This document shows positions 7,875 to 17,147 of a stretch of 64,000 bases of DNA, in pieces; the stretch's first letter is position 1; each line of letters starts with the position of its first letter. The notes beneath the pieces are model-generated. The model made no database searches, was not told the DNA's origin, and worked only from the letters and a program-made list of their open reading frames with translations. A program made the position numbers and the translations under genes. The stretch lies in contig NZ_CP034929.1 in NCBI RefSeq assembly GCF_004014875.1, positions 186,001 through 250,000 of the forward strand. Direction: 5' to 3'. Source of the stretch: Nocardioides yefusunii. GTDB lineage: Bacteria; Actinomycetota; Actinomycetes; Propionibacteriales; Nocardioidaceae.

Positions 7875-9272
7875 GTGACGAGCCCACGAACAAACCGGGA
7901 CGCCGCAGGCTTGCCTCTGCTCCCGGCAGGCTTCCGGTTCGGAACCAGCGATTCAGCCCACCAGACGGAGGGGGCCGTCGACGTGGACGGACGCGGACGC
8001 ACGATCTGGGACACGTTCGCCGAGACCCCCGGACGCATCGACCGGGGCGAGACCGGTGCCCGTGGCGCCGACTCCTACCGGCGTTGGCCCGAGGACGTCG
8101 CGCTCCTGCGCGACCTCGGTGTCACCTCGCACCGCTTCTCCGTCGCGTGGTCGCGAGTCGTGCCCGAAGGCCGTGGAGCGGTCAACACGCGCGGACTCGA
8201 CCACTACGACCGCTACGTCGACGCGCTCCTCGAGGCAGGCGTCGAACCCATGCTGACGCTCTACCACTGGGACCTGCCCCAAGCGTTGGAGGACGACGGC
8301 GGCTGGCTCAACCGCGCCACCGCCGAGGCGTTCGCCGAGTACGCCGGGGTGGTGGCCGAGCGCCTCGTCGACCGGGTAGCGCACTGGATCCCGGTCAACG
8401 ACCCCAACGTCGCCAGCATCCTGGGCTACGGCATGGGCTCGCACGCCCCCGGCAAACGACTCGTCTTCGACTGTCTCCCGGCTGCCCACCACATGCTGCT
8501 CGGCCACGGCCTGGCCACCCAGGTGCTGCGTGCTGCCGGAGCCACGAGCGTCGGGTCTGCGACCAACCACGCCCCGGTCTGGCCGCGCAGCGACGAACCG
8601 GAGGACACCGGTGCCTCGAAGCTGTTCGACATGCTCTGGAACGGGGCCTTCGCCGAGCCGATCCTGCTGGGCCGCTACCCGTTCCCGCTCCTCCCGTTGC
8701 TCGACGACGTCCTGCGTCCCGGCGACCTCGCCACCATCCGACAGCCCCTCGACTTCTACGGCGTCAACTTCTACGGACCCGTCCGGGTCGGCGCGTCCCC
8801 GGAGGGGAACGAGGTCCCGTTCGAGTTCCGCGAGGTCCTCGGGCACGAGGTCACCGACCTGGGCTGGCCGATCGTTCCCGAGGCGTTGTGCGAGTGGCTC
8901 GTCATGTTCCGGGCCCGCTACCGCGCCGCCCTGCCGCCACTGATGGTGACTGAGTCCGGGTGCGCCTACGACTCTCCCGTCGCGCCCGACGGCACGGTCG
9001 CCGACCCGCAGCGGATCGCCTACCTCGACGCCCACCTCGCGGCCGTCTCCCAGGCTGTCGACCGGGGAGTCGACGTGCGCGGTTTCCACGTCGCGTCCCT
9101 GCTCGACAACTTCCACTGGCAGGACGGCTACGAGCCCGGACAGGGTCTCGTCCACGTCGACCGCACCACCAACGACCGCACCCCCAAACAGTCCTTCGAC
9201 TGGTTGAAGCGGGTCCTGCAGGCCCAGCCGGACGCGATGAACGAGTCCCCCGACGGCGCAGCCACCGACTGA
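7875..9272 (+). CDS. Glycoside hydrolase family 1 protein with altered active site
   Basis: 465 residues, the usual GH1 length, with FRFGTSDSAHQTEGA at the N-terminus, HWDLPQAL (131-138) and the nucleophile motif VTESG with Glu360. The usual acid/base motif N-E-P is N175-D176-P177 here. The sugar-binding NFEW motif is NFHW (His414), and the usual Trp-Ser before LLDN is Ala-Ser. The fold is clear, but ordinary beta-glucosidase activity is doubtful; an Asp acid/base would be shorter, and the glycone site is remodelled. The GTG start is preceded by a GGGG-rich stretch. It is divergent from a pirin gene. Substrate unknown. Confidence 0.85.
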   Translation: MTSPRTNRDAAGLPLLPAGFRFGTSDSAHQTEGAVDVDGRGRTIWDTFAETPGRIDRGETGARGADSYRRWPEDVALLRDLGVTSHRFSVAWSRVVPEGRGAVNTRGLDHYDRYVDALLEAGVEPMLTLYHWDLPQALEDDGGWLNRATAEAFAEYAGVVAERLVDRVAHWIPVNDPNVASILGYGMGSHAPGKRLVFDCLPAAHHMLLGHGLATQVLRAAGATSVGSATNHAPVWPRSDEPEDTGASKLFDMLWNGAFAEPILLGRYPFPLLPLLDDVLRPGDLATIRQPLDFYGVNFYGPVRVGASPEGNEVPFEFREVLGHEVTDLGWPIVPEALCEWLVMFRARYRAALPPLMVTESGCAYDSPVAPDGTVADPQRIAYLDAHLAAVSQAVDRGVDVRGFHVASLLDNFHWQDGYEPGQGLVHVDRTTNDRTPKQSFDWLKRVLQAQPDAMNESPDGAATD

Positions 9273-9354
9273 GCGCACCCTCACGCGCGATTCCAGGCGA
9301 TCATGAAGGCGTCGTCTGAAGTGTCCGACGGAGCACGCAGGTAGCATCGAACCC

Positions 9355-11280
9355 ATGCGTCAGGCCCTCCGTGAGCTTCCCCGTCGACTGCGCGCCCACG
9401 CGCACCGACTCGCGGACGAAGCCGTCCTCAGCACCTTCGGTTTCGAGGTGCCGGTCGGGCCCACTCTGGTGATCGTGGCCGACGCCGGTTCGCGCTCCGA
9501 GCTGCCGATCGACGTCCAGCAGATCCCCTCGGGCGAGACCCGCGGCCTGGTCACCCTGGTCGAGGTCGATGATCAGGCCACGCACCCGGTCCACATCGAC
9601 CGTGCCTGGGAGTCGGTGGTCCTGGTCGCCGCCGACCGCGCCGGCCTGCGTCGGGTGGTCGGAGCGATCCCGCGCTTCGGACTGATGCGTCAGATCGCGG
9701 TCCTGCTCACCTCCGCCGAACGCCCCCTGGGCATCCACCCGCGCGGTGAATGGCCGCGGATGGCCGAACTGGAGTCGCGTCGCTTCCGTCCCGACGGACC
9801 GGGCGTGCTGCTGCGGGTCAAGTTCCACCACCGCGCCACCGCGCGCGCCGTGCTGGTCGAGATCGCCGTCCAGAACGGCACCACTCGTCCTTCGCACCCC
9901 GGCCTCTTCACCGGCTACCTGCACCAGATGCCCGAACAGGGCCTTGACGCGGGCGCCCGGATCTTCGCCTCCGCACAGGACACCGTCGAGCACGAACTCG
10001 TCGTCCCCGTCGACGTCCTGGTCGCTGCGACAGATGCCCCTGCGGCGACTCTGCGGATCGAAGGTGAGCACCACGTCCTGGGGCGTGCCCCCGTGGTGGT
10101 GGCCGAGGCGCAGGTCCAGCCCGTCGACGAAGGCGTCTTCAACCCGGTCCGCTGGGTCAAGCGCCCCGACCGCCCGGCCGTCGATCTTGCCGACCTCGTG
10201 GTGCCCGGACGCCGGGTCACCGAGTCCGACCTGTACCACGCCCGCTACCACCACCACGTCGACGCCGACCTGGCCACCGCCGACGTCCAGGACGTGCTGC
10301 GTCTGGCGATGGGCGGCGTCCCGGTGCAGGCCCGCGGCCTCGAGGAGGCCCGCGCTGCCGGCCGTCTCGCCGGTGTCGCCGACACCGTCCTGGACACCCT
10401 TGCCGAAGCCTCGTCGACCGGGTGGGTGGACCTCTCCGACGCGCTGGAGCGCGAGGAGTACTCGCTGCGCCTGCGCCGCGCCACCTTCGACGCTCACTCC
10501 ACGCTCGCGCACCGCGCCGCCCGTTCGGCCGTGGCCGGCGTGGAGCGTCAGCGCGCCGCCACCGCCGGCCTCCCGGCGATCTCGCTGCTCCTGGCCACCC
10601 GCCGTGAGCACGAGCTGCCCAACGCGATCGCCAACGTCCGCAAGCAGATCGGCGTCGAGATCGAGCTCGTCGTCGCCACCCACGGGTTCTCCGCCGACGA
10701 GACCAAGCTGCGCGACATGCTCGGCGACGAGCACGGCCTGACCGTCCTCGGCTTCGACGCCGACGCCCGTTTCGGCGACGTCCTCACCGCTGCTGCGCAG
10801 GCCGCGGCCCACGACGTCCTGATGAAGATGGACGACGACGACTGGTACTCCCCGCACGCGGTCCACGACCTGCTGATGGCACGCCACTACTCCGGCGCCG
10901 ACCTCGTCGGCATGCCCACGGAGTTCGTCCACCTCGTCGGTTTCGACCAGACGGTGTGGCGCCGCGAACCGTCGGAGACCTTCGCGGTCCACGTCGCCGG
11001 TGGCACGATGACGCTGTCGAAGGACCTGCTGCGTGAGGTCGGCTGGTTCCGTCCCGTGCGTCGCTGGGTCGACGCCCAGCTGCTGGCCGCGGTGGCCGCG
11101 CTCGGTGGTTCCGCGTACCGCACCCACGGCCTGGGCTACGTCCTGGTGCGCCACGAGGAGGGCCACACCTGGACCCTCGATCCCGAGGAGTTCCGTCGTC
11201 ACGACCAGGTCGAGAGACTCTTCGACGGCTTCCGGCCGCCCGGTTCGGGACGCCCCGTCGTTCCCGGTGCCTCGGCATGA
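9355..11280 (+). CDS. Glycosyltransferase family 2-like protein, large N-terminal region
   Basis: 641 residues. The C-terminal part (about 400-620) is a GT-A domain: ISLLLATRREHELPNAI opens the nucleotide-binding strand, KMDDDDWYSP near residue 492 holds the metal-binding DxD, and VAGGTMTLSKDLLREVGWF resembles the acceptor segment. The first ~390 residues have alpha/beta character and no membrane segments but match nothing I recognise. It likely transfers a sugar to a cell-surface polysaccharide or polymer. Its stop overlaps the next glycosyltransferase start (ATGA), so the two are translated together; ugd lies convergently downstream. Confidence 0.75.
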   Translation: MRQALRELPRRLRAHAHRLADEAVLSTFGFEVPVGPTLVIVADAGSRSELPIDVQQIPSGETRGLVTLVEVDDQATHPVHIDRAWESVVLVAADRAGLRRVVGAIPRFGLMRQIAVLLTSAERPLGIHPRGEWPRMAELESRRFRPDGPGVLLRVKFHHRATARAVLVEIAVQNGTTRPSHPGLFTGYLHQMPEQGLDAGARIFASAQDTVEHELVVPVDVLVAATDAPAATLRIEGEHHVLGRAPVVVAEAQVQPVDEGVFNPVRWVKRPDRPAVDLADLVVPGRRVTESDLYHARYHHHVDADLATADVQDVLRLAMGGVPVQARGLEEARAAGRLAGVADTVLDTLAEASSTGWVDLSDALEREEYSLRLRRATFDAHSTLAHRAARSAVAGVERQRAATAGLPAISLLLATRREHELPNAIANVRKQIGVEIELVVATHGFSADETKLRDMLGDEHGLTVLGFDADARFGDVLTAAAQAAAHDVLMKMDDDDWYSPHAVHDLLMARHYSGADLVGMPTEFVHLVGFDQTVWRREPSETFAVHVAGGTMTLSKDLLREVGWFRPVRRWVDAQLLAAVAALGGSAYRTHGLGYVLVRHEEGHTWTLDPEEFRRHDQVERLFDGFRPPGSGRPVVPGASA

Positions 11281-12917
11281 CCCGCGTGCGCCACAACGAC
11301 TGGCGTCCTCTGACCCCGCCGGCCCTCGGCGAGTGGACCCCCACCAAGACCGTCAGCGTCGTGCTCCCCGCCTGGGGTGGCCGCGACCTGTCCCCGGTGA
11401 TGGCCGCGCTGGCCGCACAGACCTACCCGGCGCACCTGATGGAGGTCGTCGTCGTCGACGACGGCAACCCGGTCCCGGTGGTGCTGCCCGAGCTGCGCCC
11501 GGAGAACTCCCGTGTCATCCGCGTGACCGAAGGATGGGGACGTGCTGGCGCCACCCAGCTCGGGATGGACGCCACCGACGGCGAGATCATGGTCTGGCTC
11601 GACGACGACATGCTCCCGTTCGCCGAGCACGTCGAGGCCCACGCCCGCTGGCACCACCTCAACGACTTCACCGTCGTCATGGGGGTGAAGCGATTCGTCG
11701 ACCCCGAGATCACGATGACGCCGCAGCAGGTCCACGACGCCGTCGCCGACGGGTCGATCGCGTCCCTGCACGACTGGGACACCGCGACCCCGCACACCTG
11801 GATCGACGAGATCTGGGAGTCCACCGACGACCTCGTCACCGCGGGCACCGCCGGGTTCCGCTGTTTCGTCTCCGCGACCGCGTCGATGAGTCGCGCGATG
11901 GTCGATGCTGCTGGCGGGATGCGCACCTCGATGCGTCTGGGCGAGGACACCGAGTACGGCCACAAGCTGGCCCAGGCCGGTGGCCTGCTGGTGCCCGAGT
12001 ACGCCGCGAAGGCGTGGCACCTGGGCAACAGCCACGCGATGGAACACGCCGAGAACGTCATCCGCTACAACCAGCCCGCGTTCGCCGACCACGTCCCGAC
12101 GCTGCGCAGCCGCCGCGCCAAGCGCGGCCGTGTGTACGCCGTCCCCTACCTGCAGGTCGTGCTGCCCACCACGGGTTCACTGCGTGAGGTGATGCGCAGC
12201 GCTGACGCCGTCCTCGACTCCGACCTCACCGACGTGCAGGTGCTGCTGGTCGGTGCGTGGGACCAGATCCACGACGGCCGGGTCTCGCCGCTCAAGGACC
12301 CGCTGCGCGACCTCGGCGTCCTGTACCGCCGCTACGTCAACGACCCGCGGGTGCGTCTGGTCACTCCCGACGACGCCGCGCTCTCCTCGCGTCCCGAGGC
12401 CGTCCACCGACTCGTGGTGGCCGGCAACGACCGCGTCCCCGTGGCGGGTGCACTGCGCGCCTGGACCGAGGACGCCGACCGCAGCCGCAACGGCCTGCGG
12501 ATCTTCGTCGACGGCGACCTCGACGACGGCGCCGTCCCGTACGCCCGGTTGGAGCGGATCTCCGCGTTCGCCCGGGTCGAGTGGACCGACGGCGACTTCT
12601 TCTCCCGGCCTGCTTCGGTGCAGCCCTCCCCGCTCGACGTCGCGGTGGCCGAGGCGTTCGGCGCCGCGACCGTCCCGGTCAAGAACACCGGCTGGGTGCA
12701 CTGGCGTCGCCGTGTGGTGCCGCGCGAGCGTCGCCACGACATCGTCCAGATGGACGCCGCGGAGTCGTGGCGGCTCGCCCTGGAGTCGCTGGGTCTCGCT
12801 GAGCGTCCTGCGCTGGAGACGCCTGGTCGTCCGGTGCCGGTCGCGGTGGCCGACTCGTTGGCCGGTGCGGTGAAGGAGCGCGGTCAGAAGGCGCTGCGTC
12901 GCCTGCGCCGACGCTGA
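11277..12917 (+). CDS. Glycosyltransferase family 2 protein
   Basis: 546 residues. The N-terminal GT-A domain (about 25-270) shows VSVVLPAWGGRDL, VVVDDGNP, a DxD motif in WLDDDML near 107-110, and GEDTEYGHKL with the conserved acidic pair near 222. The C-terminal ~270 residues form a second alpha/beta region that I cannot assign; it contains VVAGNDRVPVAGALRAW and may be a degenerate second transferase domain. No membrane helices are seen, so it probably works at the cytoplasmic face. It overlaps the preceding transferase by 4 bp. Confidence 0.8.
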   Translation: MTRVRHNDWRPLTPPALGEWTPTKTVSVVLPAWGGRDLSPVMAALAAQTYPAHLMEVVVVDDGNPVPVVLPELRPENSRVIRVTEGWGRAGATQLGMDATDGEIMVWLDDDMLPFAEHVEAHARWHHLNDFTVVMGVKRFVDPEITMTPQQVHDAVADGSIASLHDWDTATPHTWIDEIWESTDDLVTAGTAGFRCFVSATASMSRAMVDAAGGMRTSMRLGEDTEYGHKLAQAGGLLVPEYAAKAWHLGNSHAMEHAENVIRYNQPAFADHVPTLRSRRAKRGRVYAVPYLQVVLPTTGSLREVMRSADAVLDSDLTDVQVLLVGAWDQIHDGRVSPLKDPLRDLGVLYRRYVNDPRVRLVTPDDAALSSRPEAVHRLVVAGNDRVPVAGALRAWTEDADRSRNGLRIFVDGDLDDGAVPYARLERISAFARVEWTDGDFFSRPASVQPSPLDVAVAEAFGAATVPVKNTGWVHWRRRVVPRERRHDIVQMDAAESWRLALESLGLAERPALETPGRPVPVAVADSLAGAVKERGQKALRRLRRR

Positions 12918-12920
12918 GCG

Positions 12921-12987
12921 TCAGTCGTTCCGCTCAGTCATTCCCGCTCAGTCATTCCCGCTCAGTCATTCCCGCTCAGTCGTTTCC
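12921..12987. repeat. 14-bp tandem repeat between convergent genes
   Basis: About four and a half copies of TCAGTCATTCCCGC, the first and last slightly diverged (TCAGTCGTT...). The last unit supplies the stop codon of ugd on the minus strand, so that strand reads a series of TGA triplets. It begins three bases after the stop of the convergent glycosyltransferase gene. Confidence 0.85.
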
Positions 12988-14199
12988 GAACAGGTCCCGC
13001 GTGTAGACCTTGTGCTCGACGTCAGCGAGGTCGGGGCTGCGTCGGTTGGTGACCACGAGGTCGGAACGACGCGTGAACTCCTTCAGGTCGGTGACCACTT
13101 CGGAGTTGAAGAAGTGGCTCTCGGTGAACTCCGGCTCGTAGACGATCACCTCGATGCCGCGGGCCTTGAGCCGCTTCATGATTCCCTGCACCGAGGACTC
13201 GCGGAAGTTGTCGCTGCCCGCCTTCATGATCAGGCGGTGGATGCCGACAGTGGCGCTGGTGCCGCCCGTCGGGGTCGGGGACGTCGAGATCCCCAGACGC
13301 CGGCAGATGTCGTCGGCGATGAACGTCTTGCGGGTGTCGTTGGCGTCCACGACGGCCCGGATCAGCGTCTGCGGCACGTCGGCGTAGTTGGCCAGGAGCT
13401 GCTTGGAGTCCTTGGGCAGGCAGTAGCCGCCGTAGCCGAAGGAGGGGTTGTTGTAGTGCTCGCCGATGCGGGGGTCGAGTCCGACGCCGTCGATGATCTG
13501 GCGGGTGTCGAGGCCGCGGGCCAGGGCGAACGAGTCGAGTTCGTTGAAGTAGGCCACGCGCATCGCGAGGTAGGTGTTGGCGAACAGTTTGATCGCTTCG
13601 GCTTCGGTGGGGCCGGTGAGCAGGACGGGGATCTCGGTGCCGTCGGTGCGGGGTTCGGCGCCTTCGAGGAGGAGGTCGGCGAAGCGTCGGGCGCGTTCTG
13701 AGGTTTCTCCGACGACGATGCGTGAGGGGCGGAGGTTGTCGGCGAGTGCCTTGCCTTCGCGGAGGAATTCGGGGGAGAAGATGACGTTCTCGGTGCCCAG
13801 ACGGGCACGGACGTCGGTGACGTAGCCGACGGGGATGGTCGACTTGATGACCATGACGGCGTCGGGGTTGGCGTCGGTGACGGCGCGGATCACGGACTCG
13901 ACCGAGGTGGTGTCGAACGAGTTGGTGTCGGGGTCGTAGTTGGTGGGGGTCGCGATCACGACGTACTCGGCGTCGGCGTACGCGTCGTCGGCCGAGGTGG
14001 TGAACGTCAGGTCGAGGTCGCGGTGGGTGAGGTACTCGCTGATCTCGTCGTCGTGGATCGGTGAGGTCCCGGCGCGGAGCAGCTCGACCTTGCGGGCGTC
14101 GAGCTCGAGCCCGACGACGCGGTGGTGCTGCGCGAGCAGGACGGCCACGGAGAGGCCCACGTATCCGAGGCCGACGACGGTGATGCGGGTCTTCGTCAC
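12976..14199 (-). CDS. ugd: UDP-glucose 6-dehydrogenase family protein
   Basis: 407 residues. N-terminal Rossmann motif [19 protein letters not shown] (8-26), conserved FSPEFLREG (141-149), catalytic Cys260 in [14 protein letters not shown], and a C-terminal NAD/sugar domain. The family oxidises UDP-sugar C6 to the acid in two NAD-dependent steps, giving UDP-glucuronate or a related precursor. The missing arginine/lysine specificity evidence leaves GDP-mannose or UDP-N-acetyl sugars open as substrates. Start is GTG at 14199. Convergent with two glycosyltransferases, consistent with precursor supply for an acidic surface polysaccharide. Confidence 0.88.
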   Translation of the reverse strand: MTKTRITVVGLGYVGLSVAVLLAQHHRVVGLELDARKVELLRAGTSPIHDDEISEYLTHRDLDLTFTTSADDAYADAEYVVIATPTNYDPDTNSFDTTSVESVIRAVTDANPDAVMVIKSTIPVGYVTDVRARLGTENVIFSPEFLREGKALADNLRPSRIVVGETSERARRFADLLLEGAEPRTDGTEIPVLLTGPTEAEAIKLFANTYLAMRVAYFNELDSFALARGLDTRQIIDGVGLDPRIGEHYNNPSFGYGGYCLPKDSKQLLANYADVPQTLIRAVVDANDTRKTFIADDICRRLGISTSPTPTGGTSATVGIHRLIMKAGSDNFRESSVQGIMKRLKARGIEVIVYEPEFTESHFFNSEVVTDLKEFTRRSDLVVTNRRSPDLADVEHKVYTRDLFGND

Positions 14200-14293
14200 T
14201 CGGCGAGTGTAGGTGAGACACCGCCCGGCGCCGCTGATGTCCGGAGGCTGCCCCGGTCGGTCCAGTCAGCCCGGTCACATCGATCCCGGCGGC

Positions 14294-16375
14294 TCAGAGT
14301 TCGGCGGCCCACAGCGTCCCCTGCCTGATCGCGCGCTTCGCGTCGAGCTCGCCCGCGTGCTCGGCGCCACCGATCACGGCCACTGACTCGGCCTTCCCGG
14401 TGCCGGCGAACGCGTCCAGCAGCGGTTGCACCAGGTCGGTCACCGACTCCTGGCCGGCACAGATCACGACGTGGTCGACCGCGATCACCCGCTGTTCCTC
14501 GCCGACGGTGACGTGCAGACCGTCGTCGTCGATCCGGTCGTAGGAGGCGCCGCTGACCTGCGTCACCTGCGACTGCTTGAGCACCGCGCGGTGCGCCCAA
14601 CCCGAGGTCTTGCCCAGGCCCTTGCCGATCTGGGTCTCCTTGCGCTGCAGCAGAGTCACCTCGCGGGCGACCTGACGCGGTGCCGCGGTGATGAGTCCGC
14701 CGCGCTGCGCGGTCGGGTCGTCGACGTCGCCGACACCCCACACGTCGAGCCAGCCGGGCAGGTCGTTCTCGGGTGCGTCGGGGGAGTGGGTCAGGAAGTG
14801 CGAGACGTCGACGCCGATGCCGCCCGCGCCGAGCACCGCGACCCGGCCGCCCACCTGCACGGTCCCGTCGAGGACGTCGTCGTAGCGCACCACGCTGGGA
14901 TGGTCGATCCCGACGATCGCGGGGACCCGCGGGCGGACGCCGGTCGCGATCGCCACCCGGTCGAACTCGGTCAGGCTCGCGACGTCGGCGGAGGTGCCGA
15001 GTCGGACGTCGACGCCGAGCACCTCGAGGCGTCGGGTGAAGTAGCGGATCGTGTCGCGGAAGTCCTCCTTGCCCGGGACCTGCATCGCGAGGCGGAACTG
15101 CCCACCGATCTCGTCGCCAGCCTCGAAGAGGGTGACGTCGAGTCCGCGTTCGGCGGCGCTGGTCGCGGCGGCGAGCCCTGCCGGACCGGCCCCGACGACG
15201 GCGACCCGCAGTCGCTTGCGGGTGGGCGCGAGCACCAGTTCGGTCTCGTGGCAGGCGCGCGGGTTGACCAGACAGGAGGCCCGCTTGGCCTTGAAGGTGT
15301 GGTCCAGGCACGCCTGGTTGCAGGCGATGCAGGTGTTGATCTCGTCCGCACGACCGGCGGCGGCCTTGTTCGCGAAGTCGGGATCGGCCAGCAGCGGTCG
15401 CGCCATCGAGACCAGGTCGGCGTCCCCGGAGGCGATGATCTCCTCGGCCAGTTCAGGGGTGTTGATCCGGTTCGACGCCACCACCGGCACCTCGACGTTG
15501 GCCTTGAAGTGGGCGGTCCACTGCCGCCACGCCCCGCGCGGAACCTGCGTGATGATCGTCGGGATCCGCGCCTCGTGCCACCCGATTCCGGTGTTGAAGA
15601 GCGTCACCCCGGCCGTGGTGAGGCGCTGGCCCAGTTCGACCACCTCGTCGAACGTCTGGCCGTCCTCCACGAGGTCGAGCAGCGAGATCCGGTACATGAT
15701 CGGGAAGTCGCCGACCATCTCGCGGGCACGGCGCACGATCTCGACGGGGAACCGCATCCGCTTGTCGGCGCTGCCGCCCCAGGCGTCGGTGCGGTCGTTG
15801 GTGCGGGGCGCGAGGAACTGGTTGATCAGGTAGCCCTCCGAACCCATGATCTCCACTGCGTCGTACCCGGCGGCCTTGGCCAGCGACACCGACCGGGCGA
15901 AGTCGGTGATGGTCCGGTCGATCTCCTTCGCGCTCAAAGCCTTGGGCTTGAACGGGGTGATCGGGGACTTCTTCGACGACGCCCCCGCGTTGATCGGGGT
16001 GTAGCCGTACCGTCCGGCGTGGATCACCTGCAGAGCGATCGCGCCACCCTCGGCGTGCACCGCGTCGGTGACGGTGAGTGCGCGCCGGGCGTGCTTCGGG
16101 GAACTCATCTCGGAGCCGAACGGCAGCAGCCAACCGCGCTTGTTGACCGAGAAACCGCCGGTCACCAGGAGTCCGGTGCCGCCGGCGGCGCGGGCCGCGA
16201 AGTAGGCAGCGAGCTTGTCGACGTCCTTGGCGCGGTCCTCGAGACCGGTGTGCATTGACCCCATGACGAGGCGGTTGCGCAGGGTCAGCGGACCGAGCGT
16301 CACGGGGGCGAGCAGGTGCGGGAACGGGCCGGCCTCGGGCTGGCCGTCGGGTGCGGTGCTGGGCTGGCTGGTCAT
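14294..16375 (-). CDS. fadH: NADH:flavin oxidoreductase / 2,4-dienoyl-CoA reductase (FadH type)
   Basis: 693 residues, the length of FadH. An N-terminal Old Yellow Enzyme TIM barrel binding FMN (about 15-345) is followed by the 4Fe-4S motif CIACNQACL...ASCLVNP near 352-376. The C-terminal FAD/NAD(P)-binding part begins with VAVVGAGPAGLAAATSAAERG; a second dinucleotide fold starts at VAVLGAGGIGVDVSHFL. Such enzymes reduce 2,4-dienoyl-CoA from unsaturated fatty acids using NADPH; related members act on other enones or amines, so the substrate is inferred. A PadR regulator gene lies directly upstream on the same strand, probably controlling it. Confidence 0.82.
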   Translation of the reverse strand: MTSQPSTAPDGQPEAGPFPHLLAPVTLGPLTLRNRLVMGSMHTGLEDRAKDVDKLAAYFAARAAGGTGLLVTGGFSVNKRGWLLPFGSEMSSPKHARRALTVTDAVHAEGGAIALQVIHAGRYGYTPINAGASSKKSPITPFKPKALSAKEIDRTITDFARSVSLAKAAGYDAVEIMGSEGYLINQFLAPRTNDRTDAWGGSADKRMRFPVEIVRRAREMVGDFPIMYRISLLDLVEDGQTFDEVVELGQRLTTAGVTLFNTGIGWHEARIPTIITQVPRGAWRQWTAHFKANVEVPVVASNRINTPELAEEIIASGDADLVSMARPLLADPDFANKAAAGRADEINTCIACNQACLDHTFKAKRASCLVNPRACHETELVLAPTRKRLRVAVVGAGPAGLAAATSAAERGLDVTLFEAGDEIGGQFRLAMQVPGKEDFRDTIRYFTRRLEVLGVDVRLGTSADVASLTEFDRVAIATGVRPRVPAIVGIDHPSVVRYDDVLDGTVQVGGRVAVLGAGGIGVDVSHFLTHSPDAPENDLPGWLDVWGVGDVDDPTAQRGGLITAAPRQVAREVTLLQRKETQIGKGLGKTSGWAHRAVLKQSQVTQVSGASYDRIDDDGLHVTVGEEQRVIAVDHVVICAGQESVTDLVQPLLDAFAGTGKAESVAVIGGAEHAGELDAKRAIRQGTLWAAEL

Positions 16376-16428
16376 GTCGTCCCCCTGGACGTGTGGCCGG
16401 TGCGGTGTGATCGGTGAGTGGTGGGAGC

Positions 16429-16974
16429 TCAGGTGTCGGCGCCGTAGGCGCGCAGGTAGTCGGTGAGCCAGGCGATCAGGTACTCCTCCATCCGGATCCC
16501 GCCCGACAGCACCAGGTACTGGTCGCGTGTGACGTCGTCGAGCCGGGACAGGTCGGAGAGGTCGCCGTAGGCCGCTTCGAGTTGGCGGTAGTGGGCGAGC
16601 CGGACGCGGTGGTCGTCGCGGGCGGCGGCGACGTTGCGGAGCACCGCCTCGCGGTCGCCGAGGGAGGCGGCGCGCATCTTGACCGCGATGTCGGAGCGCA
16701 GCGTCTCCATCGGGGTGGGGGTGCCGATCCAGTCGGCGATCCAGGCGCGCCCGGCGTCGGTGACGGCGTAGACCTTCTTGTCGGGACGCCCGTCCTGGGC
16801 GACCACCTCGACGTCGAGCAGGCCGTCGGCGACCATCCGGCCCAGGACGCGGTAGATCTGCTGGTGGGTGGCGGCCCAGAAGTACCCGAACGACTTCTCG
16901 AAGCGTCGGGTGAGTTCGAGTCCGGAGCCGGGTTTCTCCACCAGGGCCACCAGGAGTGCGTGTTCAAGTGCCAC
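16429..16974 (-). CDS. PadR family transcriptional regulator
   Basis: 181 residues. An N-terminal winged helix (about 1-85) with ALLVALVEKPGSGLELTRRFEKSFGYFWAATHQQIYRVLGRMVADGLLDVE matches PadR; a helical C-terminal dimerisation domain (PadR_C type) follows, with LRSDIAVKMRAAS. GTG start. An inverted repeat TGCAACGAGTTGCA (16996-17009) sits 22 bases upstream and is the likely autoregulatory site. It precedes the FadH-type gene by 53 bases in the same direction and probably represses it in response to a phenolic or acyl ligand (family knowledge). Confidence 0.88.
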   Translation of the reverse strand: MALEHALLVALVEKPGSGLELTRRFEKSFGYFWAATHQQIYRVLGRMVADGLLDVEVVAQDGRPDKKVYAVTDAGRAWIADWIGTPTPMETLRSDIAVKMRAASLGDREAVLRNVAAARDDHRVRLAHYRQLEAAYGDLSDLSRLDDVTRDQYLVLSGGIRMEEYLIAWLTDYLRAYGADT

Positions 16975-16995
16975 GGCACGACGATGACACGGCTA

Positions 16996-17009
16996 TGCAA
17001 CGAGTTGCA
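16996..17009 (-). promoter_or_regulatory. Likely PadR operator
   Basis: Perfect 6-bp inverted repeat with a 2-base centre, TGCAAC-GA-GTTGCA, 22 bases upstream of the PadR GTG start. The position suits an autorepression site overlapping promoter or transcription start. No copy was noticed at other genes. Confidence 0.5.
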
Positions 17010-17040
17010 AGGGTTCCGGGGCGGGTGTTCGCCTCCGGCC

Positions 17041-17094
17041 GCGGGACGTCATAGGAATCGAGGCTTCCAGCCCTCGATTCCTATGACGTCCCGC
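17041..17094. repeat. Dispersed palindrome copy 3 (GGACGTCATAGGAATC subtype)
   Basis: Perfect 23-bp arms (17041-17063 and 17072-17094), beginning GCGGGACGTCATAGGAATCG, around an 8-base loop. It lies between two divergent genes (PadR and racemase), where a terminator would make little sense. This argues that the family is a repeat element and not simply a set of terminators. Confidence 0.85.
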
Positions 17095-17109
17095 AGAGAA
17101 TCGCGAGCC

Positions 17110-17140
17110 CCTTCCACCGTGACAGTTCTTCTGTCACGAT
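17110..17140 (+). promoter_or_regulatory. MerR-type dyad at the racemase promoter
   Basis: The 19-bp dyad GTGACAGTTCTTCTGTCAC (17119-17137) matches the one at fadA (25486-25504) in outer bases, length and flanks (ACC before, AT shortly after). A -10-like CACGAT ends only 7 bases before the ATG, so the mRNA may be leaderless. The -35 region is weak, as expected for an activator-dependent promoter. Confidence 0.55.
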
Positions 17141-17147
17141 TCCGGTC

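Noticed and set aside
16996..17137. One regulator for both the PadR site and the racemase dyad
   Set aside because: The two palindromes differ in sequence (TGCAAC versus GTGACA) and spacing, and the second matches the fadA site instead.
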